From the NCBI GenBank assembly GCA_022825855.1, contig JAJDWB010000017.1, positions 1-47,518 on the forward strand: a stretch of 47,518 bases of DNA, read 5' to 3'. Positions 17,172 to 25,339 of the stretch are shown piece after piece. This stretch comes from Dehalococcoidia bacterium (GTDB lineage: Bacteria > Chloroflexota > Dehalococcoidia > Bin125). The stretch's first letter is position 1, and each line of letters opens with the position of its first letter. The translations under genes and the position numbers were made by a program. A model generated the notes under the pieces. The model was not told the DNA's origin. It ran no database searches and saw nothing but the letters and a program-made list of their open reading frames with translations.

Positions 17172-18528
17172 TCACCATCGCCGGCTGATCGGTCCGATAG
17201 TCCTTCGCCTTGACGTACTGCACGGTGCCCCGCTGACTATCCAGCAAGCGCGACGCCAGCCTTGGATCCAAACTCTCAGGCGCCACGTTTGTCGTGATCA
17301 ACGTCGGCGCTCGACGCAGATATCGCGAGGCGCAGAGCTGGTACAGCTTCTCGCTCGCCCACTCCGTTGACTGGTGAGCCCCCAAGTCGTCCAGCACGAG
17401 CAGATCGACATCTTTGAGCCAGGCGAAGATCGCCTCGAACGACGCCTCCCCTTCGTCGCGATACGAAGCGCGCAGCGCATCCAGCAGCTCCGGCACCACG
17501 GCGAAGCAGACGCGGTCGCCCGCGGCAAGCCGGTCGTTCGCCGCAGCCGCCGCCAGGTGCGTTTTACCCACGCCGGTGCCGCCGATCAACGTCAGCCAGC
17601 CCGCCGGCTGCTCTGCCCAGGCCACCACCAGCGACTTCGCACCATGCAGATTCTCCGCGTCGCCGCGGCCGCCCAGCCCCTGCTCGCGGAATCTGTCGAA
17701 CGTGTACTGGGCAAGCACCGACTCCGACATCCCGCCGTACTCCCGATAGCGCGCTCCCGGCGACGACTCAGCCAGCTCCAGTCGCGCGACGTCGAGCGTC
17801 AGAAATGATTGCAAGCCGATCGCCGACAGGTCGGCCGTCTCCGCCACCAACACCGTCCTGCGACCGGTGTTGCGCCGGTGGTTGAGCAACTGGAACAGCT
17901 TCTCGCGAGCCCAGTCGGTGGGCGAGATGCAATCCAGGTCGTCCAGGATCAGGAACGGCGCGTCGCGCACGTGCTCGAACAACAAAGCGAACGAGAAGTC
18001 GCCCCCGCTTGATGCGTTCATCGCCGCACGCAGCCGATCCAGCAGATCGGCGGTGACGAAGTACAGCGCCGCCCGTCCCTCCGCGATCCGTCGATTCGCC
18101 ATCTCCGCCGACAACCGCGTTCGTCCCGATCCCGCGGCCCCGGTCAACACCAGCCAGCCCGGTTCCTCGTCGGGCGCGTCGGCGAAGGCGCAGGCCGCCG
18201 CCGCAGACTCGCTTGACGTATCTGCAGCGTCCAGGCGCGCGTCCGAAAGCGGACCGAGATTGCTCAGGCGCTGCAGGCGTGCCGCCTCCCTCGCTTCCTG
18301 TTCCAGACGCCGGCACTCGCAGGGCTGCACGCGACCGAACTCTGGATCGCCGACCGGCCGTGACACGCGCACATAGCCCGCTCCGCCACAGATGTCGCAG
18401 TCAGCAGAGCCGTCACGCGTCCAGAGGGAGTCGTCGCGCTCCAGCTCCTCTTCAGTCTCGGAAGAGGTGCCGGTAGCGCGACGACTCCAGTCCGCCAGCA
18501 GCGGTCCCAGCCGTTGCATCTCCGCCAT
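17134..18528 (-). CDS. DnaI/DnaC-like helicase loader with two tandem AAA+ domains
   Basis: Predicted loader of the replicative helicase. After a short N-terminal region, cysteines 44, 47, 70 and 72 form the zinc motif usual in DnaI (CDICGGAGYVRV, CECR). AAA+ domain 1 (about 120-250) has GAAGSGRT (130-137), with Arg in place of the Walker A lysine, and Walker B LILDDLD. It lacks the sensor Asn (VLVAE) and the arginine-finger segment. AAA+ domain 2 (about 308-455) is intact: GGTGVGKT (316-323), LLVLDDLG, LITTN and DPRLASRLLD. ATG 18528 has GGAGGG upstream and overlaps the DnaD-like gene by 77 bases. The 464 residues compare with about 250-310 for single-domain loaders. Confidence 0.85.
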   Translation of the reverse strand: MAEMQRLGPLLADWSRRATGTSSETEEELERDDSLWTRDGSADCDICGGAGYVRVSRPVGDPEFGRVQPCECRRLEQEAREAARLQRLSNLGPLSDARLDAADTSSESAAAACAFADAPDEEPGWLVLTGAAGSGRTRLSAEMANRRIAEGRAALYFVTADLLDRLRAAMNASSGGDFSFALLFEHVRDAPFLILDDLDCISPTDWAREKLFQLLNHRRNTGRRTVLVAETADLSAIGLQSFLTLDVARLELAESSPGARYREYGGMSESVLAQYTFDRFREQGLGGRGDAENLHGAKSLVVAWAEQPAGWLTLIGGTGVGKTHLAAAAANDRLAAGDRVCFAVVPELLDALRASYRDEGEASFEAIFAWLKDVDLLVLDDLGAHQSTEWASEKLYQLCASRYLRRAPTLITTNVAPESLDPRLASRLLDSQRGTVQYVKAKDYRTDQPAMVINQKRRRSPRRG

Positions 18529-19141
18529 CGCGTCCCTCCGTCTCCCAGCGCTCGAGGATGGCCCGCGCGTAACGCCAGCTGTGCGCATTGTTGGCCGCGG
18601 CTTCGACGAAGGCGTCATGCAGCCAATCGGCGCCGTAACGCGCCTCTGCCGCCTTGAGCTCCTCCGCCAGAATCGGCGGCATTGGTGTCCCAAACGCACT
18701 CTGCCAGATCTCGGGCGCCGTGCCGTAAACCGCCTCCCGCCCATGTACCTGAGCGGAGTCGGGAGGCATTGGAGCCGACGCCATCGCCCTGCGGCCGTCC
18801 GCGTCGTTCAGCGCCAGCCACTCAACCCATCGGCCTGCCGACTGCGCTCGACCAATCAACAACGACCCACGCCGGAGCGCGGCTGATAGTCCCTGCTCGA
18901 ACGCCACGTTGACATCCCGATCCATGCACATGCCGGCCAGCGCCTCAATCAGCGGCCGCTCCTCTCGCAAACCGGCCGTCGACACCCGCCTCGGAAACCG
19001 GCGTTGTCGACCAATCGCCTCAACAGCGAACAGCGTCACAATCAGCTCCGCAGGGTCACTCATCGCAGGCGCCAGGTCCCGTAACAGCGCCTGCGGCAGC
19101 GGCGTCACCGGAGCGCCCGAGGGAAATCCGTCGAATGCCAT
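18452..19141 (-). CDS. DnaD-domain protein (primosome component)
   Basis: The C-terminal half has the DnaB_2/DnaD pattern: EIWQSAFGTPMPPILAEEL followed by a short helix and AANNAHSWRYARAILERWET. The N-terminal half (GFPSGAPVTPLPQALLRDL then MSDPAELIVTLFAVEAIGRQ) resembles the winged-helix portion of Chloroflexota DnaD-domain proteins. In Firmicutes, DnaD and DnaB remodel DNA and help DnaI load the helicase. The ATG at 19141 shares a base with the dnaB stop (TGATG), so synthesis is coupled to the helicase. Its 3' end overlaps the loader start. The product is 229 residues. DNA binding is predicted, not shown. Confidence 0.75.
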   Translation of the reverse strand: MAFDGFPSGAPVTPLPQALLRDLAPAMSDPAELIVTLFAVEAIGRQRRFPRRVSTAGLREERPLIEALAGMCMDRDVNVAFEQGLSAALRRGSLLIGRAQSAGRWVEWLALNDADGRRAMASAPMPPDSAQVHGREAVYGTAPEIWQSAFGTPMPPILAEELKAAEARYGADWLHDAFVEAAANNAHSWRYARAILERWETEGRDGGDATAGTAAGGLESSRYRHLFRD

Positions 19142-20628
19142 CAGAACCCGCTCACTCCCGGTTCAGGCTGCGCATAGAAGTCCTCAAATTTGGCGATCGT
19201 CGTGACAAAGCGCACATCCACACGACCCACCGCGCCATGCCGATGCTTGGCCACGAGCAACTGCGCGACTTCATGGTCGCCCATTCGCGAGGCGTCGCTG
19301 ACCAGGTCGTCCTGGTAGTCGTCGCGGTCGTACATGTCTTCTCGGTAGATGAAAATCACTACGTCGGCGTCCTGCTCAATCGAGCCGCTCTCGCGCAGGT
19401 CCGACAGTTGCGGCACCGGCGGATGCCGACGCTCCACCGCCCTCGACAGCTGTGAGAGGGCCAGGATCGGCACTTGTAGCTCGCGGGCAATCTCTTTCAA
19501 CGTGCGGGAGATCAGAGAGATCTCGCTGACCCGGTTCGTGTCCGACTGCGCCCGTGCCCAACCGTGTACGAGCTGAATGTGATCGACGATGATCAGCCCC
19601 AGACCTGCCCGCTCGTCGCCCTGTCTGTGCGCCCGCTCCTGGAGACGCGTGTGCAGATTCCGCGACTTCGCCCGGACCTCCGCCAGCGACTGACCCGCCG
19701 TGTCGTCGATGTAGATCTCCGCCCGGCTCAGCAGCCCGATCGCCTGCGAAATCCTGGCGCCCTGGTCTTCCGTATGCCGGCCCAACCGCAGCCGCGAGTG
19801 CTCGACGCCCGATTCCGCAGAGACCAGACGCGCCGCCACCTGCTCGGCCGACATCTCCAGGGAGAAAATCGCCACCGGCAGCGTCTGACCGATCGCCGCG
19901 TTGCGCGCCACCGTGAGCGCCAGCGCCGACTTGCCGACCGAGGGTCGCGCCGCCAGCACGACCAGGTCCGAGGCGTGCATCCCTTCGTTGAGCAGCGTGT
20001 CCAGATCGGTGAAGCCCGTCCGCGTCGGTCCGTCGACGCCGAGTCCCGACTCGCCCTCTTCGCCCAACACGTCGCTGAGCAGATCCTCCAGGACACGGAA
20101 GTCCTGCCGCCGATCCGCGCCGCGAATGCCGTACAGAATCTCGACTGCCCGAGTCAGCGATTCACCCACATTCGGGTCCGCCTGGTAGGCCAGTTCGCCA
20201 ATCTCGCCCGCCGCGCGGATCATGTCCCGATACGTCGCCGACCGCTGCACCAGCCGCGCGTAGTGTTCGGCACCGACCGTGGCCGGCAGTTCATAGACGA
20301 GCTGGTTCAGATACGCCTGGCCGCCCGCCTCCTGCAAGCGGCCCTGGTTCGATAGATCGGCCGCCACCGTGATCTGGTCGATCGCCTCATAACGCTCAAA
20401 CACCGCCACGACCGCCGCGAAGATCGCTCGGTGACGCGGATCCATGAAGTCGTTCGGTTCCAGCATCCCCGCCAGGCGCTCGTACACGCCCGGTTCGGCC
20501 AGGATCGCGCCCAACACCGACTCCTCCGCCGCCTGGTCGTGCGGCACTCCACGAGGCGCCGACCGCCCCCGCCCATTCGGCCCGCCCGCTTGCGCCTGCT
20601 CGTCATATGTCGGATCAGAGGAGACCAT
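19141..20628 (-). CDS. dnaB: Replicative DNA helicase
   Basis: Hexameric 5'-3' helicase that unwinds the replication fork. The N-terminal domain starts with VPHDQAAEESVLGAILAEP, and the RecA-like domain has Walker A ARPSVGKSALA, VAIFSLEMSAEQVAARLV, Walker B LGLIIVDHIQLV and SQLSRAVERRHPPVPQLSDL. ATG 20628 is chosen because GGGAGG lies 6 bases upstream; the product is 495 residues. The reading frame extends 45 bases further but without support. It heads the cassette dnaB, DnaD-like, DnaI-like, all coupled. The usual DnaB motif order is complete and there is no intein. Confidence 0.97.
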   Translation of the reverse strand: MVSSDPTYDEQAQAGGPNGRGRSAPRGVPHDQAAEESVLGAILAEPGVYERLAGMLEPNDFMDPRHRAIFAAVVAVFERYEAIDQITVAADLSNQGRLQEAGGQAYLNQLVYELPATVGAEHYARLVQRSATYRDMIRAAGEIGELAYQADPNVGESLTRAVEILYGIRGADRRQDFRVLEDLLSDVLGEEGESGLGVDGPTRTGFTDLDTLLNEGMHASDLVVLAARPSVGKSALALTVARNAAIGQTLPVAIFSLEMSAEQVAARLVSAESGVEHSRLRLGRHTEDQGARISQAIGLLSRAEIYIDDTAGQSLAEVRAKSRNLHTRLQERAHRQGDERAGLGLIIVDHIQLVHGWARAQSDTNRVSEISLISRTLKEIARELQVPILALSQLSRAVERRHPPVPQLSDLRESGSIEQDADVVIFIYREDMYDRDDYQDDLVSDASRMGDHEVAQLLVAKHRHGAVGRVDVRFVTTIAKFEDFYAQPEPGVSGF

Positions 20629-20733
20629 CAACGGCCTCCCCGCGATCAACTTCCCGTGAGGACCCGGACACACAACTGGCGGACGGCCAGCGAATCGGAA
20701 TCTGTCTCAGGACTGCAGGACAGAGACGCGCGC

Positions 20734-21324
20734 CTACTCTTCGGCGTCCTCGACGTCCGCTGCTTCCTCGCCAGCATCCTCGTCCTCGGCAGCCTCCAAC
20801 TCCGCCGCCTCGGCTTCCTCCACCTCGGCCACCACTTCGTCGAAGCTCAGCTCCGCGCTTTCCGCGTCCGGCTCGACGATCACTCGTACCTCGGCAGACA
20901 CGTTGCGAGTCAAACGGACTCGCACATCCTCTGCGCCCAGCGATCGCAGCGATTGCGGCAGCAACACCTGACGATGTTCGATCACCGCCTCCGGCACGCT
21001 CGACGCTGCGATCTCCGTCAGGCGTTCGGCGATGTCGCGGGCCGTGATCGAGCCGAACAACCGGCCCTGCTCCCCGACTCGCGCCTGGAAGGTCAACTCC
21101 TGCCCCGCAATCGCCAGCGCGACCGGACTCGCGTCGCCGTCCAGCTTCTCCTGTCGGATCGCGTCGGCCTGCGCCAGCCGCTCCGCCCGGAACAGGTTGT
21201 TCTTCGTTGTGGGACCAGCCAGGCCCCGCGGCAGCAAGTAGTTGCGCGCGAACCCGTTCTTGACTTCCTTGACCTCGCCCACCAACGCAGTCCCCTCGAC
21301 CTCTTCGAAAAACACGACCTTCAT
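20734..21324 (-). CDS. rplI: 50S ribosomal protein L9 with acidic tail
   Basis: L9 binds 23S rRNA at the base of the L1 stalk. The N-domain signature GTALVGEVKEVKNGFARNYL and LPRGLAGPTTKNN is clear, and the C-domain (about 65-150) follows. The 196 residues exceed the usual 148-150. The excess is a C-terminal tail of about 42 residues made mainly of Glu, Ala and Asp. GGAG lies about 9 bases before the ATG. It lies between dnaE and dnaB; L9 adjacent to dnaB is a widespread arrangement. Confidence 0.95.
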   Translation of the reverse strand: MKVVFFEEVEGTALVGEVKEVKNGFARNYLLPRGLAGPTTKNNLFRAERLAQADAIRQEKLDGDASPVALAIAGQELTFQARVGEQGRLFGSITARDIAERLTEIAASSVPEAVIEHRQVLLPQSLRSLGAEDVRVRLTRNVSAEVRVIVEPDAESAELSFDEVVAEVEEAEAAELEAAEDEDAGEEAADVEDAEE

Positions 21325-21361
21325 CTGTTTGCTCCGCTCGATCCGTCAGCGATTCCAGACA

Positions 21362-21389
21362 ACCATACCGATCCATGCGATACCGCCAA
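21362..21389 (-). promoter_or_regulatory. Candidate promoter upstream of rplI-dnaB
   Basis: Minus-strand TTGGCG (21384-21389), 16 bases, TATGGT (21362-21367). It would start a leader of about 30 bases and drive rplI, dnaB and the two loader genes. Pattern-based only. Confidence 0.45.
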
Positions 21390-21442
21390 ACACATGCCGA
21401 TACAGACGAACGCACGTTCACGATAGAACCTCTGTACATCCC

Positions 21443-24400
21443 TTACAACCCCGCCGCCGAGTCGCCTGCGGGCACGGTCGCTGCCGGCGACGCGGAAATC
21501 GTCGCGCTGCCGCGTTCGCCCAGCGTCCGGCTGACCATCTGCACGACCTGCTCGTTTGCATCCAACCGCCACTCGTCCGAGCAAACCATGACGTCCACTC
21601 GATCACCCTGTCGAATCCGCAGAAACACCGGATCCGACCCGGCGTGCATCAACTTCATCGACGTCAACCCTCCCTCGAGCTGCTCCATCAGTTCGAAGTC
21701 CGCCGCTTCGTTACCCGATGCATCGATCGTGATCCAAAGCGCCGGTGCGGGCTCCGCGACCGCCGGACCCGCGACCGGAATCGGCGTCGGCTCGGTCGCC
21801 GATGCCTTCGGCGCAGATATCTCTGCGACCGTCGACTCTGCCACTGACGTCTCCGGCAAGGAACGCCTGGGCTTCAACATCCACGGCGGCGGTGGCGCGT
21901 TCCGGATCGGTGGAACGACAGTCGGCTCAGGCCCGCCCAGTGGATCGGGCGTCTCCGAGGCGGCTGCCGGGACTGACGCCACCTGTTCGTTCCAGGCCTC
22001 AACCGACTCCACCGCCAGGGTCAGGCGATCCATGCGCACGCGGATGTTCACGCGCGTGACCACGATCTGGTTGGGCTGCCACAGCTCCCGCGTCAGCGCC
22101 CACTGGTCCGGCCAGACCGTCACTTCGGCCGTGCCCGAGAGGTCCTCCAGCATCACCGCGGCAAACGGATCGCCCTTGCGCGTGGTCAACTGACGAATGC
22201 TGTTCACCAGCCCTGCCACGGTCTGTGTGCGTCCCGCCATCTCCTCGGTCAACTCCGACAACTGCGCATCGACCCGTCCCTGCAGCGCTCGAGTGGCAGC
22301 CTGCAGCGGATGCTCCGACACGTACGCGCCCAGTAGTTCCCGCTCCCAGTTGAGCTGCTCGTGCGGCGTCGCGTCCATGCCCTCCTCGAGTTCCACTGCC
22401 GGCGTCGGCGTCGCCACCTCGGCCCCGAACAGATCGAACATCGAGGTCTGACCGCTGTCCCGCAACTCCTGCGCCCGCCGCGCCCGCTTGATGATGTCTT
22501 CTGCCGCCGCGACCATTGCGCCGCGAGGCTCGATCGCATCAAACGCCCCGGTCTTGGCCATAGCCTCAAGCGCGCGCCGGTTCATCGACTTCGTATCCAG
22601 ACGCTCAGCCAGGTCGGTCGCGCTCTGGATCGGACCGTGCTCTTTGCGTTCCGCAATCAGCGGCTCGACGGCGGCCCGCCCCACGCCCTTGATCGTGCCC
22701 AACCCGAAACGGATCGCGCTGCGGCCATCAGCCATCTGCTCGAGCGTGAACGTCGCCTCCGACCGGTTCACGTCCGGCAACAACAGCTGAATTCCCATCC
22801 GCCCGCACTCGGCCGCCGCCTCCCGCACCCGATCGCCGTTACCCGATGCCGCGCGCATCACTGCCGCCATGTAGGGCGCCGGATAGTTCGCCTTGAACCA
22901 GGCCGTCTGATACGCAATCGCCGCATACGACACCGCGTGCGCCTTGTTGAATGCGTAGCCGGCGAACGGCTCGATCAACTCGAAGATCGTCGCCGCGTCC
23001 CGCTCCGTGTATCCCTGCTCTACCGCGCCGCTCAGGAAGTTGCCCCGCTCGGCCTGCATGACCGCGGCAATCTTCTTGCCCATCGCCTTGCGCATGATGT
23101 CCGCCTGCCCCAGCGTGTAGCCGGCAAACTTCCTGGCAATGTGCAGTACCTGGTCCTGGTAGACGATGACCCCGTAGGTGTCGTCCAGAATCTCGCCCAG
23201 GTCGTCATGCGGATAGGTCACGTCCACACGACCGTGCTTGCTCTGGATGAAGCGGGGTATGTGCTCCATCGGCCCAGGTCGGTAGAGGGCCAGCAGCGCC
23301 GCCAGGTCGGGGATCGATGTCGGCTTGAGGTCCTCCACCACGCGCCGCATCCCGCCCGACTCGAGCTGGAACACGCCAAACGTGTCGCCCGTCGCAAGTC
23401 GCTCGTACGTCTTGTGGTCGCCGTCCGGCAGATTCAGATAGTCGATCTCGACGCCTTCGTGTTCCTGTACCAGCGCCACCGCTTCTTCAAGGATCGTGAG
23501 GTTGGTCAGGCCGAGGAAATCCATCTTCAGCAGCCCTACCGCTGCCACCTCGTCCATGCCCCACTGCGTCATCGGAATCCAATCACCGTCCGCCGACTCG
23601 TTCACCGGCCGCCGCAACGGCACGTTTTCCGCCAGCGGCTCCTGCGAGATCACCACTCCCGCCGCGTGAGTCGACGTGTTCCGCACCACTCCGAATAGAC
23701 GCTGCGCGTAGGACAGCAGCTCCGCCACGTTCGGATCGTCGCGCTGCGCCTGCTGAAGGTCCTGCGACTGCGAGATCGCATCGGACACCGAGATATTGAG
23801 CTGGTTGGGCACCATCCGGGCCACGCGGTCGGTGTCGCCCAGTGGAACCCCCAGCGCTCGGCCCGAGTCGCGGATCGCCGCCTTGGCCCCCAGCGTGCCG
23901 AACGTGATGATCTGCGCCACGCGGTCTCGCCCGTACTTCTCCGCCACGTAACGAATCACCTCGTCGCGGCGATTGTCGGCGAAATCCATGTCGATATCGG
24001 GCATCTCTCGGCGTTCGAGATTGAGAAACCGCTCGAAGACTAGGTTGAACGCCATGGGATCGATGTCGGTGATGTCCAGGCAATACAACACCAGGCTCGC
24101 CGCCGCCGAGCCACGCACCGCCCGGGCGATGCCGCGCCGCTTGGCGAACAGCGCGAAGTCCATCACGATCAGGAAGTACTCGGCAAACCCGGTCTCCTGG
24201 ATCACGTGCAGCTCGTACGCCAGCCGATCACGATGGCTGTCCGGTGGATGTCCGTAGCGCTGCTCGAGTCCGCGATAGGCGATGTCGGTCAAATGCTCGA
24301 GCGCCGTCTTGCCCTCAGGAATGTCGGGCTGCGGCAGCATCAGCCGGTCGAAGTCCAGCTTCACGCTGCAGCGCTCCGCCACCATCTGCGTATTCGTCAC

Positions 24401-25183
24401 CGCCTCCGGCAAGTCGTGAAACGTTCTCAGCATTTCCTCTTCCGAGGTGAGATAGAAATCCTCACCGTCGAAGCGGAACCGCTTCTCGTCGGTGCGCACC
24501 GCGTTGGTGCCGATGCAAAGCAGCAGATCGTGCGCGTCGTGATCGCCCGGCTCGCAATAGTGCGCGTCCTGGGTCGCCACGATCGGCACGCGCAGTTCGT
24601 TCGCCATCGCCACGGTGCGCTCCAGGAGCGGCTCGAACTGCGGTAGTCCCTGGTGCCGCTGAATCTCGAAGTAGTAGCGGTCTTCGAACACGTTCCGGTA
24701 CCAGTCAACCACCCGTTGCGCTTCGGCGAAGTCCTCCTGCCTCAACGCTCTCTGCAGCTCGGACGACGGGCACCCGGACAGCACGATCAGGCCTTCCGAG
24801 CACTCGGCAAGCAGTTCTCGATCCAGGCGCGGCCGGTAGTAGAAGCCTTCCAGATGCCCGCGCGTCGAAAGCTGGACCAGGTTGCGCCAGCCGCGTTCGT
24901 TTTCCGCCAGCAACACCAGGTGGTACGAGTTCGATGCCGCCTCGCGGCCGTCCGACCGGTCGTACCGGCTGCCCCGAGCGACGTACGCCTCCATCCCCAA
25001 CACCGGCCTGATCCCCTCCGACTCACAGGCCTTGTAGAACTCGACCGCCCCGTACAGATTGCCGTGGTCGGTGATTGCCAGCGACTCCTGCCCCAGCGAA
25101 TGCGCCCGCGCCGCCAGCGCCGAGATCTTCGACAACCCATCCAACTCCGAGTACTCGGTGTGCGTATGCAGATGAGCGAACAT
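21443..25183 (-). CDS. dnaE: DNA polymerase III alpha subunit
   Basis: Replicative polymerase catalytic subunit, 1246 residues. The N-terminal PHP domain begins with FAHLHTHTEYSELDG and retains the metal-ligand pattern. The palm has RAVRGSAAASLVLYCLDI and the catalytic PDIDMDFADNRRDEVIRY. The fingers and DNA-binding region follow (AFNKAHAVSYAAIAYQTAWF). An OB fold starts near QTVAGLVNSIRQLTTRKGD. A Pro/Ala/Thr-rich linker then leads to a small C-terminal domain (LEGGLTSMKLMHAGSDPVFL). The PHP motif looks intact, so intrinsic proofreading or metal binding is possible. A weak AAGGA lies upstream of the ATG. The 156 bases upstream hold phased GTGG repeats. Confidence 0.97.
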   Translation of the reverse strand: MFAHLHTHTEYSELDGLSKISALAARAHSLGQESLAITDHGNLYGAVEFYKACESEGIRPVLGMEAYVARGSRYDRSDGREAASNSYHLVLLAENERGWRNLVQLSTRGHLEGFYYRPRLDRELLAECSEGLIVLSGCPSSELQRALRQEDFAEAQRVVDWYRNVFEDRYYFEIQRHQGLPQFEPLLERTVAMANELRVPIVATQDAHYCEPGDHDAHDLLLCIGTNAVRTDEKRFRFDGEDFYLTSEEEMLRTFHDLPEAVTNTQMVAERCSVKLDFDRLMLPQPDIPEGKTALEHLTDIAYRGLEQRYGHPPDSHRDRLAYELHVIQETGFAEYFLIVMDFALFAKRRGIARAVRGSAAASLVLYCLDITDIDPMAFNLVFERFLNLERREMPDIDMDFADNRRDEVIRYVAEKYGRDRVAQIITFGTLGAKAAIRDSGRALGVPLGDTDRVARMVPNQLNISVSDAISQSQDLQQAQRDDPNVAELLSYAQRLFGVVRNTSTHAAGVVISQEPLAENVPLRRPVNESADGDWIPMTQWGMDEVAAVGLLKMDFLGLTNLTILEEAVALVQEHEGVEIDYLNLPDGDHKTYERLATGDTFGVFQLESGGMRRVVEDLKPTSIPDLAALLALYRPGPMEHIPRFIQSKHGRVDVTYPHDDLGEILDDTYGVIVYQDQVLHIARKFAGYTLGQADIMRKAMGKKIAAVMQAERGNFLSGAVEQGYTERDAATIFELIEPFAGYAFNKAHAVSYAAIAYQTAWFKANYPAPYMAAVMRAASGNGDRVREAAAECGRMGIQLLLPDVNRSEATFTLEQMADGRSAIRFGLGTIKGVGRAAVEPLIAERKEHGPIQSATDLAERLDTKSMNRRALEAMAKTGAFDAIEPRGAMVAAAEDIIKRARRAQELRDSGQTSMFDLFGAEVATPTPAVELEEGMDATPHEQLNWERELLGAYVSEHPLQAATRALQGRVDAQLSELTEEMAGRTQTVAGLVNSIRQLTTRKGDPFAAVMLEDLSGTAEVTVWPDQWALTRELWQPNQIVVTRVNIRVRMDRLTLAVESVEAWNEQVASVPAAASETPDPLGGPEPTVVPPIRNAPPPPWMLKPRRSLPETSVAESTVAEISAPKASATEPTPIPVAGPAVAEPAPALWITIDASGNEAADFELMEQLEGGLTSMKLMHAGSDPVFLRIRQGDRVDVMVCSDEWRLDANEQVVQMVSRTLGERGSATISASPAATVPAGDSAAGL

Positions 25184-25265
25184 CGGGATCAGCCGTCCTT
25201 AACAGATCATGGCACGTTGGACCAGTGAATGATCCGCCACTCCAACGATCTGGCGAAACGGCGGA

Positions 25266-25315
25266 GACGTGGGTTCGTGGGCAGCTAGTGGGACGGTCGT
25301 GGACGATTCGTGGGC
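25266..25315. promoter_or_regulatory. Phased GTGGG-type repeats between lysC and dnaE
   Basis: Plus-strand copies are ACGTGGGTT (25266), TCGTGGGCA (25274), AGTGGGACG (25286), TCGTGGACG (25296) and an exact second TCGTGGGCA (25307). Spacings are 8-12 bases, about one helical turn. On the other strand they read TGCCCACGA/CGTCCACGA and loosely resemble GC-rich DnaA boxes. The arrangement looks like a multi-site operator upstream of dnaE. Confidence 0.4.
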
Positions 25316-25339
25316 AACCGCCGCGAGATGTGGACGTCC

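Noticed and set aside
22361-23698. Long plus-strand open frame (about 445 codons) opposite dnaE
   Set aside because: It is the shadow of dnaE in high-GC sequence. It is rich in Arg, Pro and His, and has no ribosome-binding site or recognisable family. Similar shadows at 5502-6860 and 34319-35680 were rejected for the same reason.
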